Notes: generated by a model not told the origin, from the sequence alone. A DNA stretch of 6,906 nucleotides from JAFDCJ01 sp049669725 (GCA_049669725.1 JBATKU010000654.1:1-6906), one strand, 5' to 3'. Numbered from the stretch's first letter, positions 1-6,459 are shown. Translations and numbers: made by a program.

Positions 1-50
1 TTGGGGCTATCAGATTACTCGAAAGAATGATCCCTTTATGGCTCAATTTC

Positions 51-629
51 TCATTTCATTAAAATGCATCCACCTTCATGTGGAATTAGTTCATGTGATT
101 TCAAATCCACGTTTTCCGCCACCTCAAATCCGCAGCGTCTATATAAACGTTGGGCATCAGTATTATCGGCAAGAACCATGAGACTCAAAATGCCAAAATC
201 AGCTTCTTTAGCCTTCTCATTCGTTAAAGAAATTAGTTGTGTACCTATTCCTTTACCTCGGAATTTTTCATCCACACATAGGGTATCCAATAGAAGACTA
301 TTATCAACACGGGCAGAGAAAAAATGCTTTAAATACTAAAGCCTTTCCTCCGGGAAAAATTCTTTCATCTCCTCCGTTATCTTATGAAAATGTGAAAGAA
401 TTGAAAGCGCCATTCCTACAATCTTTTCGCCGCTTTCAGCAACAATTGTATTTTTATATGAACGGGGGTATTTATCGCTTTCCAAATTATGGGCCACCAC
501 TTGAGCGGGAGTCACGCCGGAAATTATATCATGAAACAAAGACTCTATGAATCCTTCAGATGCAATACTGACTAACTCAGCTAAAACTCTACAATCTTCT
601 TTTCTTCCTTTTCGAAAAGATACCTCCAT
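51..629 (-). pseudogene. GNAT family N-acetyltransferase interrupted by one in-frame TAG
   Basis: GNAT enzymes transfer an acetyl group from acetyl-CoA to an amine; the substrate here is unknown. Read on the minus strand from ATG at 629, the frame gives 97 residues, hits TAG at 336-338, and continues in the same frame to TGA at 51-53, for 193 codons including the amber. That is a normal single-domain GNAT length. The first part begins MEVSFRKGRKEDC and holds the early strands (TIVAESGEKIVGMAL). The part beyond the TAG reads YLKHFFSARVDNSLLLDTLCVDEKFRG and carries the acetyl-CoA motif R124-G-K-G-I-G129, then ADNTDAQRLYRRCGFE, a typical motif B. No frameshift is needed: one base change at codon 98 (for example GAG to TAG) explains the break. 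No strong Shine-Dalgarno precedes the ATG. The gene lies 67 bases downstream of the acyltransferase on the same strand and may be cotranscribed. It could be a recent pseudogene, a sequencing error or a read-through gene. Confidence 0.8.
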
Positions 630-696
630 GATTGGTGTGTGGCTGTGGTTAATGAAAAGGTTTAGATTGTTAGGTTCGTTAAATTATTCGGAACAG

Positions 697-1878
697 TCAT
701 AAATAGCGCAGGCGCGAGTTCGGACGGGCTTGCTTGAAATTGGCGTACCATCGGCAGAGCGGATACAGCACCAGCAAAACAGCCAGGGTAGCGAGGAAGG
801 TCTCGGTTAGACCACCTTTCCGATGCATCTTTAGCAGCCAGGCGCTTGCTGAGAGCAGATGAACGTGGAGTACGTAGAAGAATAGCGGCGTGCGACCAAA
901 AACATGCAATGGGTTTGACAGTGCTGCGATTCGCATGCGGTACCATGAAAACAGAAATGATAAAATCAGAAACATCAGACCCAATTCGAGAGCAGAAAAT
1001 GTGAGACTTGGCGGGTACTTGCTTACATGCAGCCATTGAATGATAGAATTGCCATAGCGGTAAAGCAGCATGTTGCCATACTGATTGAAACCGCGTGCAA
1101 TAAGAAATACCGTTATAAAAATGACTCCGGCCATCATAAAAAAATGGGCCGGGTTAAATTCATCTTTTCCAAGCATATGTTTTCCAAATAGCCATCCTAA
1201 TATCATGTAGGCCAGCCAGGGAATGACTGGATAAAGAACAAAAACAACGCTATTAACAGGCCCACCAGTAAAGAGCAGTGTACCGATCAGCCCTGATTTT
1301 TGACCTCCACCAGCCCAGACTGATAGTCCCGCAAATCCTTCGCTGAAAAAAAGGATAACCAAACATATGGCAAGCAGGCTTCGCATTCCGAGTCTGCGCA
1401 ATAACGCCATTATGCATAAGCTGGCCCCAATACTATAGAGCACCTGTAGTACTATCCCTTCCCCAAAACCAAAACTCATCCACAGGGGATCCAGCATCAA
1501 AATGAAAATCCCGCGCTTTATAATATCTGCGTCGATGCTGCTCTCCGGGGCACCTCGGGCCTGTCTTCTGGCGACGCTAATCGCCAAGACGAGACCGGCA
1601 AGAAACAAAAATGTGGGGGCACACAAATGAGTCACCCAACGGGTAAGGAATTGGAATGCTGGAATTGCAGAGCCTGCCGGATACCATAGGAAAGAATCTT
1701 CGGTATACCGACCCTCATTAAATGCGTGGGAGGCATGGTCCAGCGCCATTAGGACCATAACGATGCCACGCATAGCATCGATCGCGGGAAGTCGTGTGCC
1801 GATGAAAGCTTTCGACGCGATTTTTTTTGGCTCGGACATAATATATTGATGTGAAGAAGTTATGATCTTATTGGACAC
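697..1878 (-). CDS. HGSNAT-like / DUF1624 membrane acyltransferase
   Basis: This is a multi-pass inner-membrane protein of the heparan-alpha-glucosaminide N-acetyltransferase catalytic-domain type (DUF1624), which is thought to move acyl groups across the membrane to an amino sugar or another acceptor. The true acceptor is unknown here. It has 393 residues. The N-terminal signature is R29-LPAIDAMRG followed by MALDHASHAF, where His48 corresponds to the conserved histidine after Asp in the first membrane segment. Further family-like blocks are THLCAPTFLFLAG (83-95), KYPPSLTFSALELG (287-300) and FGRTPLFFYVLHVHLL (327-342). Roughly nine to ten hydrophobic segments are visible, ending in a basic tail. 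The chosen start is GTG at 1878, with AAGG four bases upstream. An ATG at 1839 (MSEPKK) is a real alternative but has no ribosome-binding site. The gene ends in TGA, and the GNAT gene follows on the same strand after a gap with no evident terminator. Confidence 0.88.
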   Translation of the reverse strand: MSNKIITSSHQYIMSEPKKIASKAFIGTRLPAIDAMRGIVMVLMALDHASHAFNEGRYTEDSFLWYPAGSAIPAFQFLTRWVTHLCAPTFLFLAGLVLAISVARRQARGAPESSIDADIIKRGIFILMLDPLWMSFGFGEGIVLQVLYSIGASLCIMALLRRLGMRSLLAICLVILFFSEGFAGLSVWAGGGQKSGLIGTLLFTGGPVNSVVFVLYPVIPWLAYMILGWLFGKHMLGKDEFNPAHFFMMAGVIFITVFLIARGFNQYGNMLLYRYGNSIIQWLHVSKYPPSLTFSALELGLMFLILSFLFSWYRMRIAALSNPLHVFGRTPLFFYVLHVHLLSASAWLLKMHRKGGLTETFLATLAVLLVLYPLCRWYANFKQARPNSRLRYL

Positions 1879-2337
1879 ATAGCCTTAGATCTCAAAGATG
1901 GCGGATAGGCTTTTAGGATACGTTGCTGATGGTAAAGGTTTCTTGATAATCACAAATCTCCCAAAATTTCAGATAGGTAGATGGTACCACCACCGTGGCA
2001 TAAATACAGATATCATCAAAACCGGCCGCCAAGTCAAGAAAATCCTAAATTTAATTTTCTGAAAATTATTTTAGCCGAAAGGCACTTTAATTTTAGAATG
2101 GATTTTTGGGGCTGGGATATCATAAAAGCCACTTAGCATATCGCAAGCTTTTCGTGACAGCAAAATAGTTAGGTACATCCAACTTTTTCACACATTTGAA
2201 ATCCCAAAAAACCTGTGATACACAAATGATAAATTCAATATTGGAAAAATAAACAGCCTCTCATATCGCAACTTGAGGTCAAACTGGAATATTGGTGTTA
2301 GTAACGAATATTAAGCCGCCCGAACCAAAAGTCAATC
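1879..2337. other. AT-rich intergenic stretch without a gene
   Basis: This is the first part of a roughly 650-base gap between the divergently oriented acyltransferase and STAS-like genes. No ORF with a recognisable protein was found on either strand. It contains an all-A/T hairpin, TAATTTT/AAAATTA at 2052-2058 and 2062-2068, followed by TTTT. It also holds a 15-base sequence at 2206-2220 that recurs with one mismatch at 3043-3057, beyond the STAS-like gene. Promoters for both flanking genes must lie in this gap, but none is convincing by eye in this part. Confidence 0.6.
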
Positions 2338-2354
2338 GAAAGGAGAGGTTACAT

Positions 2355-2393
2355 TTGCTCGGTCTCGGAGCTCTGGTTAAAGGTAGCTTTTGA
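2355..2393 (+). CDS. possible 12-codon leader ORF with strong Shine-Dalgarno
   Basis: A strong Shine-Dalgarno-like AAAGGAGAGG (2339-2348) lies about nine bases upstream of TTG at 2355. The frame reads M-L-G-L-G-A-L-V-K-G-S-F and stops at TGA 2391-2393. It ends inside the left arm of the inverted repeat at 2381-2488, an arrangement that would suit a translated leader controlling the downstream STAS-like gene. It may equally be the remnant start of a lost gene, or chance. There is no coding evidence beyond the ribosome-binding site. Confidence 0.25.
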   Translation: MLGLGALVKGSF

Positions 2394-2488
2394 AACACTT
2401 GAGCTGACTTTTTGGTTTTCTGAGTATTGTATTGACTTCTTCTGATTGCAGATGATATTTACAGCTTAAGTTCGGGAAGAAGCTACCT
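2381..2488 (+). repeat. long imperfect inverted repeat / hairpin upstream of STAS-like gene
   Basis: The outer arms are AGGTAGCTT at 2381-2389 and AAGCTACCT at 2480-2488. They extend to 11 pairs with one G-T pair. After an internal loop of about 5 by 6 bases, a second helix pairs ACTTGAGCTG (2397-2406) with CAGCTTAAGT (2462-2471), ten pairs with one G-T. The apical loop is about 55 bases. The two-part helix ends 44 bases before the start at 2533. It could be a structured 5' leader RNA or a small mobile-element remnant. No conserved integron attC core (RYYYAAC / GTTRRRY) brackets it convincingly. Confidence 0.5.
2432..2461 (+). promoter_or_regulatory. candidate sigma-70 promoter for STAS-like gene
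   Basis: TTGACT (2432-2437) is followed after 18 bases by TATTTA (2456-2461), four or five of six consensus bases in each box. It lies in the apical loop of the inverted repeat, about 70 bases before the STAS-like start. If transcription starts here, the transcript would contain only the right-hand arm of the repeat. Such matches are common by chance in AT-rich DNA. Confidence 0.25.
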
Positions 2489-2532
2489 CCCTGAGCATAA
2501 CGAAGGTAAGCCCAATCAATGTCCTCCAGGAA

Positions 2533-2904
2533 ATGTCACCAGAAATAACCATAAAAAAGGATTATATTTTAATAGAACCCAAAAAGGGTACTGATTACTC
2601 GGAGATACATAGAGGGGTTGCAAGGTTATTTTATGTGGATGAAATTCCAGAAAAAAATCGCATTTGGGTATTCCGTGAAGGCCCAGAAAAGTTTTCCTAC
2701 GATGATTTGCATAAGCTGAGAGACATTATTAAAGAAAATTACCCCAACGACCACAAAATAAACAAAACCGCAATAGTTATCGAATCTGAGTTCCAGTCAA
2801 GTATGGCAGAATCTTTTAGACAAGTTGCAAAAGACCTTCCCTTCGAGATTAGCATTTTCTCTGATATTCAAGCTGCTGAAGATTGGGTTAAATGTAAAAG
2901 TTGA
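2533..2904 (+). CDS. STAS / SpoIIAA-like domain protein
   Basis: This is a 123-residue cytoplasmic protein with no signal peptide and no membrane segment. Its pattern fits the SpoIIAA-like/STAS fold. Beta strands come near ITIKKDYILIEP (5-16) and NRIWVFREG (42-50), followed by a helix DDLHKLRDIIKE (57-68). The strand KTAIVIES (78-85), a helix around MAESFRQVAKD (91-101), and the closing strand and helix FEISIFSDIQAAEDWV (104-119) follow. The end matches the usual 'strand - FSD - xxAxxWL' finish of this family. STAS proteins generally act as regulatory partners in signalling, while many SpoIIAA-like orphans have no known role. No partner anti-sigma kinase or phosphatase is present in the window. 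Start ATG 2533 has AGGA only one base upstream, so initiation is poorly supported; GAAGG lies at 2502-2506. A short hairpin, ATCTGA/TCAGAT at 2943-2961, lies downstream without a T run. The gene is AT-rich compared with the PLD and hydrolase genes. Confidence 0.65.
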   Translation: MSPEITIKKDYILIEPKKGTDYSEIHRGVARLFYVDEIPEKNRIWVFREGPEKFSYDDLHKLRDIIKENYPNDHKINKTAIVIESEFQSSMAESFRQVAKDLPFEISIFSDIQAAEDWVKCKS

Positions 2905-3137
2905 AACTTGATCTTGCATTTAATAATTCTGATTAATACCAAATCTGACAACAATTCAGATATCTAATAGGTTATCTGCAAAAAATCTACCTTTTCAAAA
3001 CTTCATGTATCTCTCCAACGAATCAAAGATTTTTCAAGTTCTAAAAAATCTGTGATATCCACTTTTTCAAGCCGGCAACTCAGCCACAAATTGCCTGGTT
3101 GCAATGAACGGTCGGATAACCGCGTCAGATTAAGATC

Positions 3138-3608
3138 ATGTGGAGAAATAAAATTGTGAGTCTAAAAAGACAAAGATGTCTGGCTTTTCTTGTATGCCTG
3201 ATAGTAGCACCTCTTTCAGCTTTTGGGGGCGATTTTGATGGTTCAAAATCTCTATCCGGTTCTGTTGATAAGATTCTTGAAATCTATCCATCACGGATCA
3301 ACAACGATGCAGACCCTGACACTGTCGGTCTTCCACGAAATTTTCTCATCGATTTTAAAGAAAAAACAGTTCGGCCATCAAAGGATAGCGTCATTAGAAG
3401 AACCAGCAAAATAAAGCGTGTCGAGCACGTAGAAAACAAACTGATTCTCCAGGGAATCGAAGAGGGAGTGGAAAATGTTGATGACGGTTTAGCCTGGAGC
3501 ATGGCCATCTCTAAAAAAACAGGCAAACTGGTGCTTTCTGCATCGGGTGATGGGGTGGCCTATGTGGTGTTTGGGACCTGCGCTGCAGTTGAGAATAATT
3601 TACAATGA
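3138..3608 (+). CDS. small exported protein of unknown function
   Basis: This 156-residue protein has a clear Sec signal peptide. A basic start (MWRNKIVSLKRQR) precedes a hydrophobic core (CLAFLVCLIVAPLSA), with likely signal peptidase I cleavage near A28-F29-G30 before GDFDGS. The mature part of about 126 residues is rich in short beta-like stretches: NFLIDFKEKTV (68-78), a central KIKRVEHVENKLILQGIEEG (91-110), and LAWSMAISKKTGKLVLSASG (118-137) followed by YVVFGTCA. From memory, this pattern (DFDGSK near the N-terminus, LILQG, GLAWSM, SASG, VVFGxC) recurs in small periplasmic proteins of marine and sulfate-reducing bacteria. Those carry extra N-terminal cysteines; here only Cys148 remains in the mature chain. 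The function is unknown. The periplasm or outside is the likely location. Start ATG 3138 has only a weak AAGA upstream. The gene stands alone, 233 bases after the STAS-like gene and well before the PLD gene. Confidence 0.72.
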   Translation: MWRNKIVSLKRQRCLAFLVCLIVAPLSAFGGDFDGSKSLSGSVDKILEIYPSRINNDADPDTVGLPRNFLIDFKEKTVRPSKDSVIRRTSKIKRVEHVENKLILQGIEEGVENVDDGLAWSMAISKKTGKLVLSASGDGVAYVVFGTCAAVENNLQ

Positions 3609-3645
3609 ACTGCGATAACCGTATTATAGTTTAAATGCTTAATGT

Positions 3646-3668
3646 TACATGTATTCTCATGCATGAGA
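3646..3668. promoter_or_regulatory. two adjacent perfect palindromes, possible operator or weak terminator
   Basis: TACATGTA (3646-3653) is followed one base later by TCTCATGCATGAGA (3655-3668), both perfectly self-complementary. The second can form a 5-bp stem with a TGCA loop followed by TTTT (3669-3672), so it could be a weak terminator for the gene ending at 3608. Perfect dyads of this type are also typical binding sites for dimeric regulators, here of the PLD gene about 200 bases downstream. Confidence 0.35.
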
Positions 3669-3875
3669 TTTTGGTAAAGCCGATATTGGCAAAATGTGAA
3701 GACGATATTAGCCTGATTATGTGCACAATTATAATTAACTGTTTCTGGAGCAGAGCCATTTTACGATGTCGAAGGGGTGGCGCAGAAGCAGGACAACATA
3801 CCGGCTTTAAATGGTCATATACACGACCGACACGAGAAATCCAGATTATCAAGTCGATGGAAAGAAGTCTTATCC

Positions 3876-5045
3876 ATGGCGGTGCCTAAAATAATTTCTA
3901 TTTTTTCGGGTGTCCTGGCTTTTTTGCTGATGGTTGCCCTGTTTTTTTTCGTCTTCAACCCCCTGGGGCTGGGCCCGGAACCGGAGACAGTATTATCATC
4001 CGAATTCTTCGCAAATCCTGCTCAGGATTTGAGCGAGCTGGAACTCCTGGTGGACGGCAAAGAAGCTTTCAACGAGATATTTGCAGCCATCGATTCTGCT
4101 GAATCATCCGTGTACATCCAGACTTACATTTGGAAGGATGACGGTACCGGGCAGGCGGTGGTGGCGAAGCTCAAGGCCGCTGCCGACCGCGGTGTTCGCG
4201 TTACCGTTAGCAAAGACATGTTGGGAACCTTTTTCGAACTCGGTGACATGCTTCAGGGCAAACCGAGCCCGGTATTCACCAAGACCGGTTTGAAGAGCCC
4301 TAAAAATATCCATGTGGATACAGATCTATTCGCAGACACAGATCACAGTAAGTACTACATATTTGATGAGGGCCGCGTGATTTTCGGCGGGATGAACATT
4401 GGCGATGAATACCACAGGCAGTGGCATGATTACATGGTCCTGCTTCGGGGTAAAGTATGGACGGAGGCCTTCACAAATAAGGTTTTGAAACAATTTCCCT
4501 GGCCACGCTCTTCTGCACTGGTGCTGACCGTCAACAACAGCAAGGAAACAGAGATTCGCACGGCAACCATAGAGATCATAGAAAATGCCACCCAGCGTGT
4601 TGTGATAGAGCATGCCTATTTCTCCGATGACAAAATTATCGAAGCCGTCAAGAGGGCTGCTGAAAGAGGCGTCAGGGTGGAGGTGATCCTGCCGAAGATC
4701 CCCGACACCCACCTCTATGCCAACATGGCAACGATTAACCGGTTACTGGACTCGGACTCGGCAAAGGTTCCGAGGGTTCTGCTCTATCCGCATATGTCTC
4801 ACGCCAAGGTGATTATGACGGACGGCCAAATCGTTGCCCTAGGGTCGGCCAACCTCACCCCGCGAAGCATGCTCACCAGCAAGGAGATCACCCTATTCGT
4901 TCACGGGGTTTCCACCGCTCCCTTTATCAGGGAGCTGCGAGAGCAACTCGAAACGAATATTGCTGTCAGTGAGAAAGTTGTCAAGCCTTTTAAGCTCGAT
5001 CCGCCGGCGAAAGTCAAGGCAGTCGTGGGAAAATACGTCTGGTGA
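3876..5045 (+). CDS. membrane-anchored phospholipase D-like / cardiolipin synthase-like protein
   Basis: PLD-superfamily enzymes cleave or transfer phosphatidyl groups through a phospho-histidine intermediate; bacterial two-HKD forms often make cardiolipin. Both motifs are complete. Numbered from the longer GTG start, the first is H190-S-K192-YYIF-D197 followed by GGMN, and the second is H342-A-K344-VIMT-D349 followed by GSANL. Family blocks AIDSAESSVYIQTYIWKDD (104-122) and RAAERGVRVEVILP (293-306) precede the two motifs. A single hydrophobic segment (about 38-60) suggests an N-terminal anchor with the catalytic part outside the inner membrane. I chose ATG 3876 because it puts the anchor directly at the N-terminus (MAVPKIISIF) and has GGAAAGAAG at a usable distance. 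GTG 3777 adds 33 residues, but its purine run touches the start codon. Classical cardiolipin synthases of about 480 residues have two membrane segments, so this is a shorter form. Its stop codon touches a 14-bp inverted repeat. Confidence 0.88.
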   Translation: MAVPKIISIFSGVLAFLLMVALFFFVFNPLGLGPEPETVLSSEFFANPAQDLSELELLVDGKEAFNEIFAAIDSAESSVYIQTYIWKDDGTGQAVVAKLKAAADRGVRVTVSKDMLGTFFELGDMLQGKPSPVFTKTGLKSPKNIHVDTDLFADTDHSKYYIFDEGRVIFGGMNIGDEYHRQWHDYMVLLRGKVWTEAFTNKVLKQFPWPRSSALVLTVNNSKETEIRTATIEIIENATQRVVIEHAYFSDDKIIEAVKRAAERGVRVEVILPKIPDTHLYANMATINRLLDSDSAKVPRVLLYPHMSHAKVIMTDGQIVALGSANLTPRSMLTSKEITLFVHGVSTAPFIRELREQLETNIAVSEKVVKPFKLDPPAKVKAVVGKYVW

Positions 5046-5145
5046 TAGCGGTTGTCATCTTTTATATTAATTTCCAACCGTTATACTCCACCATGGCGCT
5101 TGTTAGGAAATCAAGCCAACCAAACATATTTATGACAACCGCTAT
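5045..5145. repeat. 14-bp terminal inverted repeat bounding a 101-bp element
   Basis: ATAGCGGTTGTCAT (5045-5058) and its exact reverse complement ATGACAACCGCTAT (5132-5145) enclose 73 AT-rich bases. The left arm begins on the last base of the PLD stop codon. The arms can be read as GCGGTTGTCAT ends flanked by TA on both sides, as expected for a small non-autonomous element moved by an IS630/Tc1-type transposase, but TA is part of the palindrome and proves nothing alone. An inner CAACCG (5075-5080) could pair with the left arm instead, giving two exclusive folds. No T run follows, so a classical terminator is unlikely. Confidence 0.55.
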
Positions 5146-5165
5146 AGTCGGAAAATGTCGGGCCA

Positions 5166-5193
5166 TACCCCAAAAAGGAGAAAAAATGGGGTA
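5166..5193 (+). repeat. 7-bp hairpin with an orphan ribosome-binding site in its loop
   Basis: TACCCCA (5166-5172) and TGGGGTA (5187-5193) form a perfect 7-bp stem. The purine-rich 14-base loop contains AGGAG (5176-5180). An ATG at 5186 sits at ideal distance from it, but the frame is ATG-GGG-TAG, only two codons. It may be a relic of a lost gene start or a transcript-stability element in the leader of the hydrolase gene. Confidence 0.35.
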
Positions 5194-5340
5194 GGTTGAA
5201 AGAACTTAGTATTGACTCCCGAGCGACTTTTTATTAAAAATCATCGATTATGGCAGCAACCGAAAGCGTGAATGTATTTGCCAAGAGTCCCCGCCGATCG
5301 CAACGCGGCCGGAGTCGGAATATTAATGATTAAAATACGG

Positions 5341-5347
5341 AAGGAGG
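5341..5347 (+). promoter_or_regulatory. consensus Shine-Dalgarno AAGGAGG deciding a GTG start
   Basis: A full-consensus AAGGAGG ends four bases before GTG 5352. It fixes GTG as the start of the hydrolase, because the encoded N-terminus (MKRFSWLVLF) is also a textbook signal-peptide start. Confidence 0.85.
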
Positions 5348-5351
5348 CCCC

Positions 5352-6419
5352 GTGAAACGTTTTTCATGGCTTGTGCTCTTTACCCTTCTGCTGGGGGGTG
5401 CCTGGAATCCAGCCGGTGCCTACGATTACCCGTTTAAGGACCCTTACCTGGCGACGGTTATCGGTACCCCGACGGAGTTCCAGCCGAAGCTGCCGGAAAA
5501 GATCGACTACAAGATGTTGAGCTTCAAGGTCTTTCCCGAACGCGTCGTCCCCAGTGTCTTCTGGTATCAGCGGGACTTCCGCTATTCGCTGACCTACCAG
5601 AAAGGCGAAGCACCGCTGATTTTCGTGATTGCCGGAACCGGCAGCAGCTTTTACTCATCCAACATGATCTTTTTCCAAAGGATCTTCTATCAGGCCGGGT
5701 ACCACGTGATCTGCCTGCCTTCGCCCACCAGCATGAATTTTATCACCACCGCCTCTGTGACGAGTTTGCCCGGAGCCATTGGCGCGGACGCGGTTGATTT
5801 GTACCGGGTGATGACCATGGCCTGGGAGCAGGTCAAGGACCGGATCAAGGTTTCGGAGTTTTACCTGACCGGCTACAGCCTGGGGGCTTCCGAAGCGGCC
5901 TTCGTTGCCAAACTGGACGAGGAAAAGCGCGTTTTCAATTTTAAAAAAGTCCTGATGATCAACCCGGCGGTGAGCCTTTACAGCTCGGCCAAAATCCTGG
6001 ACGAAATGCTGTTGGCTGCGCTGCCCGGCGGTCTGAAAGACTTCAACGATTGGCTCAACCGCATTCTCGGCCGGTTCGGCGAGGTCTACAAAGAGATGGG
6101 TTACGTCGACCTGGGCCACGACTTTCTTTATGATGTCTACAAGACCGTAAACAAGACCCAAGCTCCCAAGCGGGAAAATCTGGCCACCATGATTGGTTTT
6201 GCGTTCCGGATGTCATCCAACAACATGATTTTCACCTCCGATGTGATGACCAACGCCGGCCTGATCGTCCCTAAAAACCTCAAGCTGGGAAGCGCGGATT
6301 CACTTTACGAATACTTCAGGGCCACCAGCACAACCACTTTCGTCGACTATTTCGACGAACTTCTCTTTCCATATTACAAGGCCAAGCACCCTGAACTTAC
6401 CCAGCAGAGTAGGGAATAG
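5352..6419 (+). CDS. exported alpha/beta hydrolase, probably C-terminally truncated
   Basis: This 355-residue protein has a Sec signal peptide (MKRFSWLVLFTLLLGG..., likely cut after AGA at 21-23). The mature protein has an alpha/beta-hydrolase core: strand and oxyanion region PLIFVIAGTGSS (88-99), YHVICLPSP (117-125), and the nucleophile elbow G174-Y-S176-L-G178 preceded by EFYLT. The next core strand is KKVLMINPAVSLYSS (198-212), followed by a helical lid-like insert (214-300). A lipase or esterase acting in the periplasm is the general expectation; the substrate is unknown. From memory, homologs are often misnamed serine/threonine kinase, sit near mlaA, and continue after this point with a segment carrying the catalytic Asp and His (a 'D-D-x-I/L' then 'GGHxGN' pattern). 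That segment is missing: the frame ends at HPELTQQSRE and a TAG that forms the first base pairs of a hairpin. TTGACT at 5213-5218 is a weak promoter candidate. Confidence 0.75.
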   Translation: MKRFSWLVLFTLLLGGAWNPAGAYDYPFKDPYLATVIGTPTEFQPKLPEKIDYKMLSFKVFPERVVPSVFWYQRDFRYSLTYQKGEAPLIFVIAGTGSSFYSSNMIFFQRIFYQAGYHVICLPSPTSMNFITTASVTSLPGAIGADAVDLYRVMTMAWEQVKDRIKVSEFYLTGYSLGASEAAFVAKLDEEKRVFNFKKVLMINPAVSLYSSAKILDEMLLAALPGGLKDFNDWLNRILGRFGEVYKEMGYVDLGHDFLYDVYKTVNKTQAPKRENLATMIGFAFRMSSNNMIFTSDVMTNAGLIVPKNLKLGSADSLYEYFRATSTTTFVDYFDELLFPYYKAKHPELTQQSRE

Positions 6420-6459
6420 GGGACGTTGTTGACTGAGTTGACTAACTTTTCGTCCCTTA
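6417..6459. repeat. REP/MITE-like hairpin overlapping the hydrolase stop codon
   Basis: TAGGGGACG (6417-6425) pairs with CGTCCCTTA (6451-6459), nine pairs with one G-T. The 25-base loop contains two TTGACT repeats (6430-6435 and 6439-6444). A GTAG tetranucleotide lies just before it (6409-6412), as is seen beside REP sequences handled by RAYT transposases. The first arm supplies the TAG stop of the hydrolase. No T run follows, so it is not a good intrinsic terminator. The class is inferred from structure; copy number cannot be seen in one window. Confidence 0.5.

Noticed and set aside
2381..2488. Integron attC site
   Set aside because: Size and fold are suggestive, but the conserved core triplets at the ends (RYYYAAC and GTTRRRY) are not present in the right places, and there is no integrase or cassette array.
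3635..3889. 84-codon frame overlapping the start of the PLD gene
   Set aside because: It has no protein-like character and is out of frame with the HKD-containing gene, so it is a shadow.
5655..6161. 168-codon minus-strand frame inside the hydrolase
   Set aside because: It lies antisense to a gene with clear signal peptide and GYSLG motif. Its composition is that of a GC-rich shadow frame.
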